The notes beneath the pieces were generated by a model, which was given only the letters and a program-made list of their open reading frames with translations, ran no database searches and was not told where the DNA came from. DNA of 64,000 nucleotides from Nitrospirota bacterium. Its GTDB lineage: Bacteria; Nitrospirota; Thermodesulfovibrionia; Thermodesulfovibrionales; SM23-35. Shown in pieces: positions 41,954 through 50,773 of this stretch (the first letter of the stretch is position 1; each line of letters starts with the position of its first letter). Made by a program: the position numbers and the translations under genes. Location: the NCBI GenBank assembly GCA_040754395.1, contig JBFMCL010000012.1, positions 1 through 64,000 of the forward strand, in the 5' to 3' direction.

Positions 41954-43129
41954 ATGTTTTTAGTCGCCGAACCAATCTGCTGGGGGATGGAACATGTCCC
42001 TTTCAATGCCGGATTGCTGAGAACAATACGCCTTGCGTTCCCTGCGGAAAGAGTGCACTTTTTTGGTGAAAAATCTCATGTAGAACATGTGAAGGGGTAC
42101 ATAGGGCCACAATTTGCTCATGCCATCGTCTGGGAGCCATTGGTATTGCCCCCCCGACATGCCGGTTTCTCGAGCCGTTTGCATGCGGACATCAGGTTGA
42201 TACGGTGCCTACTTGACAAGATGAATGGGGATCCTTTAAACCATGTACTGGTAATTACCGGCAATCCTTCTATCCTGTGGGCTCTTAAGTTTTTCGTGCA
42301 CACCGTTCACGGAGACAAAAATATTCAGGTCATTTTCCATGGGATACTCTCTTCCCTCGGCTCCCGGAGGTCTCTGAGGCCATTCAGGCGTTACTGCGAT
42401 ATCAGGGCATCTCTGAGCAAATTCAATCACAGGAGAATCCAGTACATCGTCCTTGAAGAATCGATCCGCGATGCAGTAGTGCGGTGCCTTTCTTCCCTGA
42501 AAGACCGAATGGTGGTGCTGGACCATCCCATTCCCCTGGATGGGGATGCCCACGAGGCAAATGATTTCAGTTTTCCTGTGCAATTCGGGTTCCTGGGTCT
42601 GGCAAACGAACATAAAGGGTTTTCAAAATATCTGACAGTTGCCAGGGAGATAACTTCGAAATATCCGGGAAGGGCGAAATTCCATGTAATCGGAAGGGTA
42701 CAGAATCAGTACAAACATCTGCGCATTCCGGAGATTGATTTCCTTGGCGAAAAACCGGGGTCAGAGAGGTTAAGCCGGGATGAATATGCGCAGCACGTCA
42801 ATAAACTTCACTTTACCTGTCTCTTCTATCAGGACCGTCATTATGAGTTCAGCGCTTCCGGTGTGTTGCTGGACAGTATTGCATGGGAGAAACCCGTCAT
42901 TGCATCGCAGCTTCCGATATTCAGAAATATCGAAACTGTATTTGGCAACATCGGGTATTTGTGCGATAACGGCAGCTTCAGCAGAACGATAGAAACTATT
43001 CTTACCAGGACCGATTCCGATCACTACAGACAACAGGTTCTCAATATGCGGAAAGTGAAAGTATCGAGGTCACCGGAATCACTTGCCGGGAAATACCGTG
43101 AGCTTGTCGATATACTAAAGCATGTGTAA
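41954..43129 (+). CDS. GT-B fold glycosyltransferase-like protein
   Basis: This 391-residue protein has an N-terminal half with ICWGMEHVPFNAGLLRTIRLAFP and a C-terminal half containing FGFLGLANEHKGFSKYLTVAREI and FHVIGRVQN. The donor region FSASGVLLDSIAWEKPVIASQLP resembles GT4 enzymes, with Ser in place of the first Glu. That substitution makes catalytic assignment less certain. The gene sits between the WbsX-like gene and wecB, in an unbroken series of glycan genes. It has no TM helix. Confidence 0.72.
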   Translation: MFLVAEPICWGMEHVPFNAGLLRTIRLAFPAERVHFFGEKSHVEHVKGYIGPQFAHAIVWEPLVLPPRHAGFSSRLHADIRLIRCLLDKMNGDPLNHVLVITGNPSILWALKFFVHTVHGDKNIQVIFHGILSSLGSRRSLRPFRRYCDIRASLSKFNHRRIQYIVLEESIRDAVVRCLSSLKDRMVVLDHPIPLDGDAHEANDFSFPVQFGFLGLANEHKGFSKYLTVAREITSKYPGRAKFHVIGRVQNQYKHLRIPEIDFLGEKPGSERLSRDEYAQHVNKLHFTCLFYQDRHYEFSASGVLLDSIAWEKPVIASQLPIFRNIETVFGNIGYLCDNGSFSRTIETILTRTDSDHYRQQVLNMRKVKVSRSPESLAGKYRELVDILKHV

Positions 43130-43147
43130 GGCATACTTGTCTCTCTA

Positions 43148-44335
43148 ATGAAAAAACTCTCACCTGCATCAAAATGGCTCATAGTCGCGGGGGCGAGACC
43201 GAACTTCATGAAGATCGCTCCGTTGATCCATGCAATAAGGGAATCGAATGCCCGCAACGCACGCATAAGTCCGGTCATAGTGCATACCGGCCAGCACTAT
43301 GACAAGGTACTCTCCCAGATTTTTTTCGATGATCTTGGGATTCCTGAGCCGGACTTCAATCTCGGCATAGGTTCCGGCAGCCATGCGGAACAGACAGGAA
43401 GGATTATGATCGCGTTTGAACAGGTGGCTCTGGCGCAGAATCCTGATCTCGTGGTAGTTGCAGGCGATGTGAATTCGACCATCGCCTGTGCCCTGGTCGC
43501 TGCAAAACTCAGCATCCCCGTAGCCCATATTGAGGCTGGATTGAGATCATTCGACAAAACCATGCCGGAGGAGATAAACAGGATACTGACCGACCGGATC
43601 AGTGACTTCCTGTTCACGCCTTCGCGGGATGCTGACGAGAATCTCAGGAAGGAAGGTATCGCCGCTGAAAAAATCTTTTTTGTCGGAAACATCATGGTGG
43701 ACAGCCTGATGCTTATCATGAAACACATCCACAAATCACGGATATTGTCGATGCTCGGGAAAATCCTCGACCATCACACAGGATATGCCATGATCACCCT
43801 CCACCGGCCCTCAAATGTTGACGACAAAAGGACACTGGAGCAAGTACTGGGATGTATCAAAGAACTTTCAAGGGATATGCCGATGCTGTTTCCGGTACAC
43901 CCGAGGACAGCAAAGCAGATCAATGATTTTGGACTTGGCCGGAACATCACGTGGCTGGATGCTGATTACCATATTATGCGCGGACAAAACGCCAGTAATA
44001 TCTATGGTCTGCCCCCGCTCGGCTACCTTGATTTTGTTACCCTGATGGCAAGGGCAAAAGTCATTTTTACTGATTCCGGAGGCATTCAGGAGGAAAGCAC
44101 TGTCCTCGGGATACCGTGCATTACCCTGAGAGAGAATACCGAAAGACCTGTCACCGTCACAGAGGGAACAAATACCATTACGGGGAATGATCCGGAAAAA
44201 ATAACCGGTGCCTTCATACGCGCAATATCGCCGGGAGAAAAGAGTATCAGAAGTATCCCTGCACTGTGGGACGGGAAGACAGCACCGAGGATAGTCGAAA
44301 TTTTGGCCTCAAAATATTTTTCTGCTCAATCATGA
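43148..44335 (+). CDS. wecB: UDP-N-acetylglucosamine 2-epimerase (non-hydrolysing)
   Basis: This 395-residue cytosolic enzyme interconverts UDP-GlcNAc and UDP-ManNAc. Family signatures are VAGARPNFMKIAPLIHAI at the start, VHTGQHYDKVLS, the VAGDVNST strand, HIEAGLRSFDKTMPEEINR and the C-terminal TDSGGIQEEST with LRENTERPVT. Length and motifs are complete, so it should be active. ManNAc or a derivative (ManNAcA or similar) is therefore probably part of the repeat, though no ManNAc dehydrogenase is in the window. It ends the block before the promoter at 44435. Confidence 0.95.
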   Translation: MKKLSPASKWLIVAGARPNFMKIAPLIHAIRESNARNARISPVIVHTGQHYDKVLSQIFFDDLGIPEPDFNLGIGSGSHAEQTGRIMIAFEQVALAQNPDLVVVAGDVNSTIACALVAAKLSIPVAHIEAGLRSFDKTMPEEINRILTDRISDFLFTPSRDADENLRKEGIAAEKIFFVGNIMVDSLMLIMKHIHKSRILSMLGKILDHHTGYAMITLHRPSNVDDKRTLEQVLGCIKELSRDMPMLFPVHPRTAKQINDFGLGRNITWLDADYHIMRGQNASNIYGLPPLGYLDFVTLMARAKVIFTDSGGIQEESTVLGIPCITLRENTERPVTVTEGTNTITGNDPEKITGAFIRAISPGEKSIRSIPALWDGKTAPRIVEILASKYFSAQS

Positions 44336-44434
44336 GTGGGAAACAGCTCCAACTAAAGTTGCAGAAGTCTTTTCAACCTTATGTGTGCATGGAATCTATA
44401 ACTTTCTGCGCTATTTATTAAAACCATTTGGCGA

Positions 44435-44461
44435 TTGACAATATTCTGCTTTTCTTATACT
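44435..44461 (+). promoter_or_regulatory. Sigma-70-like promoter before the golvesin-domain gene
   Basis: A perfect TTGACA (44435-44440) is followed by TATACT (44456-44461) with a 15-base spacer; TACTAA two bases later gives 17. The region is AT-rich. It would start a separate transcript for the secreted protein gene 65 bases downstream. Confidence 0.5.
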
Positions 44462-44525
44462 AATGTATATATAGGAATACCAGTAAATCAGCCGGCCATA
44501 TCCAAAAAGGGGGAATAACGGAGTC

Positions 44526-47312
44526 ATGCAAAAGAGAAAAAAACATATCACTTTTTTCCTTATTAACCTGCTTCTGACATGTTTTCTTTTATCTTCAGGC
44601 TATGCATTTGCGGACGTCATTATCGATAACGGACAGGCAGGCACATCCTATACCGGAACATGGGGAATTTCCGGGGGTACCCTGCCTTATGGCACAAACA
44701 GCCTCTGGTCGAGGGACGGGGCCACGTATACCTGGCAATTCTCTTCACAACCTGCAGGCACATATGAAGTGTACATGTGGTGGTCTGGCTACGCAACGAG
44801 AGCAACAAGCATAGCGGTAGACATCTACCACCGTGACGGGCAAAGCACCGTTACGGTAAATCAGCAGTTGAACGCAGGCCAGTGGAACAGCCTCGGGCAA
44901 TACTATTTTGACACAAGTGGAAGAGTAACAATTATTGCAGCCAATGGCTCCACAGTAAGCACCTGTGCTGATGCGGTACGATTTGCCCCGGTCTCAACGA
45001 ACTCTCCTCCCACCGCGTACATTGACTCAATAACTCCCAATCCGGCAAACCCCGGTCAGACCGTTTCATTCTCAGGGCATGGCACCGACTCCGACGGGAC
45101 GATCGCCGCATATCAGTGGAGTTCAAACATCAACGGTCTCCTCAGCACAGAGAGCGCATTCTCTTCCTCAACCCTCTCTGCAGGAACACATACGATCTCT
45201 TTCAGGGTTCAGGACAATGAGGGGGCATGGTCTGCACCAGTTGCCCAGACACTGCAGGTAGGCGCTCCTCCAGTCGAATACATCATAGACAATGGTGCTG
45301 CAGGCACCTCATTTACTGGCACATGGGCTATTTCAGGAGCTTCAAATCCTTACGCAATAGATTCGGTCTGGAGCCGCGACGGCACCACCTATACCTGGAC
45401 ATTCACTCCTGCGGTTTCAGGAAACTACGACCTCTCCATGTGGTGGACAGTCTGGCCTTCGCGGAGCACAGCCGTGCCTGTTGACATCACCTTCTACGGC
45501 GGAACTTCACGAGTGGTTATCAACCAGCAGCTCAACGGCGGCAAATGGAACCTGCTCGGCAACTTCTCCTTCCTCGCCGGCCAGAGCTACACCGTAAGAA
45601 TAACCTCGCAGCCCGGGCCGTCAAGTACCTGCGCAGATGCGGTCAAATTCTCGCGGGTATCTGACCTGAATGCCCCTCCTGTGGCCACCATCGATTCTGT
45701 CACTCCCAACCCTGCCCTTCCCGGGGAAACCGTAACCTTCACCGGGTCAGGCTCGGATACCGACGGTACGATCACCGGCTACAGCTGGCGCTCCAGCAGA
45801 GACGGCGTAATCGGCACCGCTGCGTCTTTCAGCACCTCGGCCCTCTCAGAGGGAATACACACCATATATTTCAAGGTTCAGGACAACAACGGCGTATGGT
45901 CGCCGGAAATAAGCCATACTCTGAATATCGGCAATCAGGTCTCAAATACCGAACATATATATTTCTGTCTAACATTCTTTGGAGCAAATGACAAAGCCTT
46001 GTTGATTGCAACCTTGCAGGATGTTGGCGCGGTTCAGCAGGGTAATGTCTGGACTTATACAAATAGTGCACTGGGGAAAGATTATGTAATTCATATTGTG
46101 GAAGATATAGAAACCATGAAGCAGGCATTATATACGGAAAATGCGCATGTGATTGTAAAAGGACATTCCAACTACGGACTGGGTGGGGTTTTTATCCCGG
46201 ATTACGCATATGAACATCAAGTGCTCAACAATATTCGGTATATCGATGATGACCTGATTTTTAATTACTCCTCTCCATGGATTTCCGTAAATGTTGCAAG
46301 CTGCATCATAAGTCACGCATTCCCAAACTGGTGGCCAATTCTGCAGGATGGCACAAACGGCATCATGCCATATGATTTTGGGGATCCAAGGGGGAATCCT
46401 CCTTACAATTACTATTTAACCTATCAAATACCCGGCGATCCGAATATTTACAAAGTCGAGACCGTACGAAACAGCGCACGCGAGCGGTTTCCGGATTCAG
46501 GAGTGCCTGCATGGTATTCACCTGACGGCTCAAGCCCGAATCCGTCAAATCCTTCACACCGTCAGTACTATATCACGAACCCTGATAATTCCTTCTTATC
46601 CGCTGGCAGATGGCTTTGGACTAATAATTCTTATGCCGGCAGTCTGACCGGATTCTATGGCTTTCATTATTGCCGCATTAACGCAGGTTCGGGCAGCAGC
46701 CAGGCTTCATGGCGCTTTTCCATACCTGTCAGCGGCAGTTACAATGTATCTGCATGGTGGCCGTCATCTCCGCTTAACACATCTCAAGCCAAGTATACTG
46801 TGAACCATGCCACCGGCAGCACGTTAGTGATGCAAAATCAGCAGGTTAATGGTAGCGTTTGGAACAACCTCGGAACCTTTTCTTTCAATACCGGTGAGTA
46901 TTCAGTAGTACTAACTGACCAATCCGGCTCCGGGCAAATTGTTGCTGATGCAATCCGGGTAACAAATTCTGCAAATCCAAGCATTGATATCACGGTAGAT
47001 AACTCTTTTTGCCCTAAATCACATTATTATAAAAAGTCGATCGTCTTCAGGAGACAGCTTGAAATAGAACCGGAAAAACTGAAATATAAGCGGATGCTGT
47101 ATGATGCATGCACGACAGGAAGCTACTACCTTGAGGCGTTTCAGAGAGGAACCATGTTCTTCACGGTTATTGGCTCGAGGACATATGGGAGCTATAAATA
47201 TCTCAAGGCGTATCTGGAGGGAAAAAGTGATCAGGAGATATGGACAATACTGCAGGCATACGACCCGGTATACGATTATTATTACTTCGATAAATCGCCG
47301 TCAGAACAGTAA
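44526..47312 (+). CDS. Secreted golvesin/PKD protein with split caspase-like domain
   Basis: This 928-residue protein has a signal peptide (1-29). Two golvesin-type beta domains (VIIDNGQAGTSYTG and YIIDNGAAGTSFTG) each precede a PKD-like domain (TPNPANPGQTVSFSGHG, TPNPALPGETVTFTGSG). From about residue 475 a new alpha/beta domain begins: AHVIVKGHSNYGLGG carries H547, with the NVASCIISH strand further on. A third golvesin-like domain interrupts it. The sequence then resumes with LYDACTTGSYYL (C862) and IGSRTYGSYKYLKAYLEG. The His-then-Cys arrangement resembles caspase-like (clan CD) proteases, whose motifs are HG and DxCxSG. Protease activity is only inferred. The golvesin domains are probable carbohydrate or surface binding modules. 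GGGGGA precedes the ATG. Confidence 0.85.
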   Translation: MQKRKKHITFFLINLLLTCFLLSSGYAFADVIIDNGQAGTSYTGTWGISGGTLPYGTNSLWSRDGATYTWQFSSQPAGTYEVYMWWSGYATRATSIAVDIYHRDGQSTVTVNQQLNAGQWNSLGQYYFDTSGRVTIIAANGSTVSTCADAVRFAPVSTNSPPTAYIDSITPNPANPGQTVSFSGHGTDSDGTIAAYQWSSNINGLLSTESAFSSSTLSAGTHTISFRVQDNEGAWSAPVAQTLQVGAPPVEYIIDNGAAGTSFTGTWAISGASNPYAIDSVWSRDGTTYTWTFTPAVSGNYDLSMWWTVWPSRSTAVPVDITFYGGTSRVVINQQLNGGKWNLLGNFSFLAGQSYTVRITSQPGPSSTCADAVKFSRVSDLNAPPVATIDSVTPNPALPGETVTFTGSGSDTDGTITGYSWRSSRDGVIGTAASFSTSALSEGIHTIYFKVQDNNGVWSPEISHTLNIGNQVSNTEHIYFCLTFFGANDKALLIATLQDVGAVQQGNVWTYTNSALGKDYVIHIVEDIETMKQALYTENAHVIVKGHSNYGLGGVFIPDYAYEHQVLNNIRYIDDDLIFNYSSPWISVNVASCIISHAFPNWWPILQDGTNGIMPYDFGDPRGNPPYNYYLTYQIPGDPNIYKVETVRNSARERFPDSGVPAWYSPDGSSPNPSNPSHRQYYITNPDNSFLSAGRWLWTNNSYAGSLTGFYGFHYCRINAGSGSSQASWRFSIPVSGSYNVSAWWPSSPLNTSQAKYTVNHATGSTLVMQNQQVNGSVWNNLGTFSFNTGEYSVVLTDQSGSGQIVADAIRVTNSANPSIDITVDNSFCPKSHYYKKSIVFRRQLEIEPEKLKYKRMLYDACTTGSYYLEAFQRGTMFFTVIGSRTYGSYKYLKAYLEGKSDQEIWTILQAYDPVYDYYYFDKSPSEQ

Positions 47313-47371
47313 TATTATGTTAGGAAAATTCTTGATAACGTCAATTAATACAATTGCGGAGGGTTATGTAC

Positions 47372-48043
47372 ATGAACATTAAGAAAACATTGTTCGCATT
47401 ATTGTTCGTCGGGATATTTACTGCTGCACATGCTCAGGAGCCTGTAAGGCCTGACGTGTCCCGTATGTTCGATTTTGACAGGGAAGCAAAGATAAATCAT
47501 CTCAGCAATATCAGTGCGGAAGAAGCTTTCAACAATCTGACATCGCCAGACTTTATGCTAAACGATGATCTCCTTCACAAAGCAGTATTCAAAGCTTTTG
47601 AATTCAGAAAATCGGATGCGATTGCCATTGTTGTGCAGGCTCTGAGGACAGCGCAGCATCAGTCAGTGAAGAATACGCCGGAAACTGAGAACAGATTATA
47701 TATCTCAAGAAAATTTCTTGAAATCTTCCCTGAAGACACTACTGGAACACTGTTAAAATTATATGCCTCAGCCGATGCACCCACAAGGTCCAGAATTCTC
47801 TATGTGGCAGGCAATATGCCCGGCCAGCCCATCAGAGAACTTCTCATCAAAGCGCTCGACGATAAGACAACCTTTGAGAAAGAGAATCCGGAAATAGCCG
47901 GACTGCCTTTGCGCATTTGCGATGCGGCATATAATCAACTTGTAATTCGCTATAAGATTCAAAATGTTCTCAGGACAATTGGAAACGATTTGACAATCCA
48001 GACCAGAGATTACCATATAAATATCCTCAAAAAGTATTTGTAA
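47372..48043 (+). CDS. Exported helical-repeat protein, unknown function
   Basis: This 223-residue protein has a signal peptide (MNIKKTLFALLFVGIFTAAHA, cleaved after AHA). The mature part is helical, with HEAT-like repeat character (DLLHKAVFKAFEFRKSDAIAIVVQAL and GTLLKLYASADAPTRSRILYVAG). It is probably periplasmic. I do not recognise a named family. GGAGGG (47358-47363) is well spaced for ATG 47372; earlier in-frame starts lack this. It lies 59 bases after the golvesin gene, with a terminator behind it, so the two form a small unit that may act together outside the cytoplasm. Confidence 0.75.
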   Translation: MNIKKTLFALLFVGIFTAAHAQEPVRPDVSRMFDFDREAKINHLSNISAEEAFNNLTSPDFMLNDDLLHKAVFKAFEFRKSDAIAIVVQALRTAQHQSVKNTPETENRLYISRKFLEIFPEDTTGTLLKLYASADAPTRSRILYVAGNMPGQPIRELLIKALDDKTTFEKENPEIAGLPLRICDAAYNQLVIRYKIQNVLRTIGNDLTIQTRDYHINILKKYL

Positions 48044-48076
48044 GTTTTTCCCTGCAGACTTTTACTCACTCATCTG

Positions 48077-48097
48077 CCTGAGAGATCAGGTGTTTTT
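48077..48097 (+). terminator. Intrinsic terminator with GAGA loop
   Basis: CCTGA (48077-48081), a GAGA tetraloop, and TCAGG (48086-48090) form a 5-bp stem extendable by two wobble pairs, followed by TG and five T residues. It ends the golvesin unit only 12 bases before the next glycosyltransferase gene, which has no visible promoter of its own. Confidence 0.6.
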
Positions 48098-48108
48098 CGC
48101 TTATTCAC

Positions 48109-49380
48109 ATGAAAAAGGTATTGATTATCGCTTTCTACTTTCCACCCTGCATAAACATGGGAGCCCAGAGACCATACAGGCTTGCAAAATATCTTTCCAG
48201 TAATGGATGGGAGCCAATAATTCTTACGAAAACACTTCCGGGAAAGCCTCCTGATGGAATTCGTATTATTGAAACCCCGTATAAGGATGTTATCGGAACC
48301 CTCAAGTCATCCTTCGGGTTTGACAGACAAAAGGGAATTCATGAACAAATGCATATTCAGGAGTCAAAAAATTACTCCCATTCAGCATGGAAAAGTAAAA
48401 TCATAAAAATTATGAGAGAAATAATTGCCTTTCCCGACGATTTCATCGGATGGCAAAAATTTGCGCTAGAATCGGCCTGTGAATTGCTTGATAATGTGCG
48501 AATTGATGCAATTATCAGTACTTCTTACCCAGTCACATCACATGTAATAGCATCGAAACTAAAAAGGAAATACCGTATCCCCTGGGTAGCCGATTTTCGG
48601 GATCTCTGGACACAAAATCATTACGTCAGGAAATACAGGTTGATTCATCTTGCCGAGAAATTCTTGGAGAAGAAAACACTCTCAGGGGCTGATCTGCTTG
48701 TGACGGTGCATCCTCTTACTGACATGCTAAGGGAAATGCACAGGGACAAGAATGCCTTATGCATTACCAACGGATATGATCCAGCCGATTATCCGGAGAC
48801 AGAGCTGCAGCTGTCCGGGAAATTTTCAATAACCTATACCGGAATACTCTATGCCGGGAAACGTGATCCGTCGATGCTTTTCAGGGTCATAGATCAATTA
48901 ATACAGGATCGCAAGATTGACAGAGACCGGTTAGAGATAAATTTCATCGGATGTTCTGAGAAGTGGCTGAGAGAGGAAGTGAAATCCTACGGGCTGGAAA
49001 AAATCGTCCGCATACAGGGGATGATCCCCAGGGAGGAAGCACTCAGGATTCAGAGAGAATCTCAGGTGCTGCTCATAATACGTTGGAATAACAAAAAGGA
49101 AGAACAGATTATACCGGGAAAATTATTTGAATATTTTGGTGCGAGAAGACCGATTCTTGCTATCGGGGCCGGAGGTGTTGTGCAAGACATTCTGGAAAAA
49201 ACCCAGACTGGCAGGTTCGCTGACAATGACAAGTCATTAAGTGATATCATTCTGCAATATTATCGTGAATATATGGGTGATGGTACGGTCAGTTATTCTG
49301 GCAATCAGACTGTTGTCGATTACACTTACCCTTCTATTGCACGCCAATATGCAGAAGTTTTGAATACGCTGCCATGTTAA
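48109..49380 (+). CDS. GT4-family glycosyltransferase
   Basis: This 423-residue GT-B enzyme starts VLIIAFYFPPCINMGAQRPYRLAKYL, a typical glycosyl transferase 4-like N-terminal domain. It includes IPWVADFRDLWTQN, which is diagnostic of this subgroup. The C-terminal half has the SITYTGILYAGKRDP strand and the donor-binding IPGKLFEYFGARRPILAIG with Glu. It acts at the inner membrane's cytosolic face. It follows a terminator by only 12 bases, so its expression would depend on read-through or an unseen promoter. It overlaps the polymerase/ligase gene by seven bases. Confidence 0.92.
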   Translation: MKKVLIIAFYFPPCINMGAQRPYRLAKYLSSNGWEPIILTKTLPGKPPDGIRIIETPYKDVIGTLKSSFGFDRQKGIHEQMHIQESKNYSHSAWKSKIIKIMREIIAFPDDFIGWQKFALESACELLDNVRIDAIISTSYPVTSHVIASKLKRKYRIPWVADFRDLWTQNHYVRKYRLIHLAEKFLEKKTLSGADLLVTVHPLTDMLREMHRDKNALCITNGYDPADYPETELQLSGKFSITYTGILYAGKRDPSMLFRVIDQLIQDRKIDRDRLEINFIGCSEKWLREEVKSYGLEKIVRIQGMIPREEALRIQRESQVLLIIRWNNKKEEQIIPGKLFEYFGARRPILAIGAGGVVQDILEKTQTGRFADNDKSLSDIILQYYREYMGDGTVSYSGNQTVVDYTYPSIARQYAEVLNTLPC

Positions 49381-50747
49381 TTGAATCTCTGAGTTTGTAT
49401 AAAAAATATTCGTCGAAAAAATTACTCTGGATACTGTCTGGAATATCCATTGCGGCATTTGTGTCATATTCTATTGCGAATGCCAAATTGATTTATCTTG
49501 GCGTTTTATTTGCGCCTTTGTTCATTTACCTGTCGATCTCCAAGCCATTCATTTTTCCGTTCGGGGCATATGTATTCCTTCTCCCATTCGATTCAGTGCT
49601 TGCCATTTCAGGTTCCGGGGGAGCAACGATCACAAAACTGCTTGGAATTATTACAATATTTGTTTTTTTGACCAAATCGCTGATTGAAAAGAAATTTGAA
49701 AAACCTGACAGAGCAACATTGTACTGGATACTCTTCATCATATATGCGCTCACATCTTTCTTCTGGGCAATTGTTCCGGAGGTGGTCCAGGCAAGATTCA
49801 TGACGGCAATCGGGTTACTGCTGTTGTATCTTGTCGTAGCTTCATACGGAGTACAGAAAAATGATTTCGCACTCATCAAATATTTTCTTTTGGCAGGTGG
49901 GGTCTCTGCTGCTCTCATTACAATATATAAGTTCAGAACCTACGGGATGGTATATGATACGACAGATTATGTCCGGACATCCCTTACAATGGGAGATCGG
50001 GCTTCGGAGCTCAATAAATTTGCGTTCAGCCTGTTGCTGTCCGTCTCAATAAGCATTGAATTGCTCCTTAATGAAAAGAAAAAATGGCTGAAAATACTTC
50101 TTTTGTCGGGATTATCTGTCATTATTCTCTGCCTGCTCCTGAACGGTTCGCGTGGTGGCCTGATCGGGGTAGGTGTCATATTTATTTCCTATATTCTATC
50201 GCAAAAGAAGCGATTGTCCATATGGGCTTTGGTACTTTGCATGGCGGTGCTGCTCGTTTCTCTCAGCCCCAATTATTTTACGAAAAGGTGGGATCAGGCG
50301 GTCGAAACCGGTGGCTCCGGAAGGTTGATAATATGGAGCACAGGGCTGGCTGCTGCAGACAAATACTGGACGGTCGGGGCAGGGCTCGACAATTTCCCCT
50401 ATGTATACAACGAGTTCGGAAGTTTTACACCTTACAGCACGAAGATGGGCCGAGGCGCCCACAATATCTATCTGAGCACATTTATTGAACTTGGCATCAT
50501 CGGATTGTTACTTTTGTTACTGGGAATGATAACTCATTACCGGGCCATACGCACCTACGATCAGAGCGCCAGCGCACAGATGCTGAAGGCGGCGTTCTGG
50601 GCGATGCTTGTCTCATGTTTCTTCCTTGATGCGATATGGACAAAGACATTCTGGATGCTTTGGATTCTGATAATGATGTACAGAAATGTTGTGGATAAGG
50701 AACACCTCATAAATCATCTGATCCTGTCCGGCAAGATCAGGCAATGA
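49374..50747 (+). CDS. O-antigen polymerase/ligase (Wzy/WaaL-type)
   Basis: This 457-residue integral membrane protein has 11 or so hydrophobic helices. The conserved Wzy_C-type region LLNGSRGGLIGVGVIFIS and the periplasmic-loop end RGAHNIYLSTFIELGIIGLLLLL are clear. Such proteins polymerise repeat units or ligate chains in the periplasm, and sequence alone cannot separate the two. A polymerase would imply a Wzx flippase, but none is seen in the window. The ABC exporters could instead go with a ligase role. Its ATG overlaps the preceding glycosyltransferase stop. Confidence 0.88.
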   Translation: MLIESLSLYKKYSSKKLLWILSGISIAAFVSYSIANAKLIYLGVLFAPLFIYLSISKPFIFPFGAYVFLLPFDSVLAISGSGGATITKLLGIITIFVFLTKSLIEKKFEKPDRATLYWILFIIYALTSFFWAIVPEVVQARFMTAIGLLLLYLVVASYGVQKNDFALIKYFLLAGGVSAALITIYKFRTYGMVYDTTDYVRTSLTMGDRASELNKFAFSLLLSVSISIELLLNEKKKWLKILLLSGLSVIILCLLLNGSRGGLIGVGVIFISYILSQKKRLSIWALVLCMAVLLVSLSPNYFTKRWDQAVETGGSGRLIIWSTGLAAADKYWTVGAGLDNFPYVYNEFGSFTPYSTKMGRGAHNIYLSTFIELGIIGLLLLLLGMITHYRAIRTYDQSASAQMLKAAFWAMLVSCFFLDAIWTKTFWMLWILIMMYRNVVDKEHLINHLILSGKIRQ

Positions 50748-50773
50748 TGCGCAATTAATACGGGGTAAAGACA

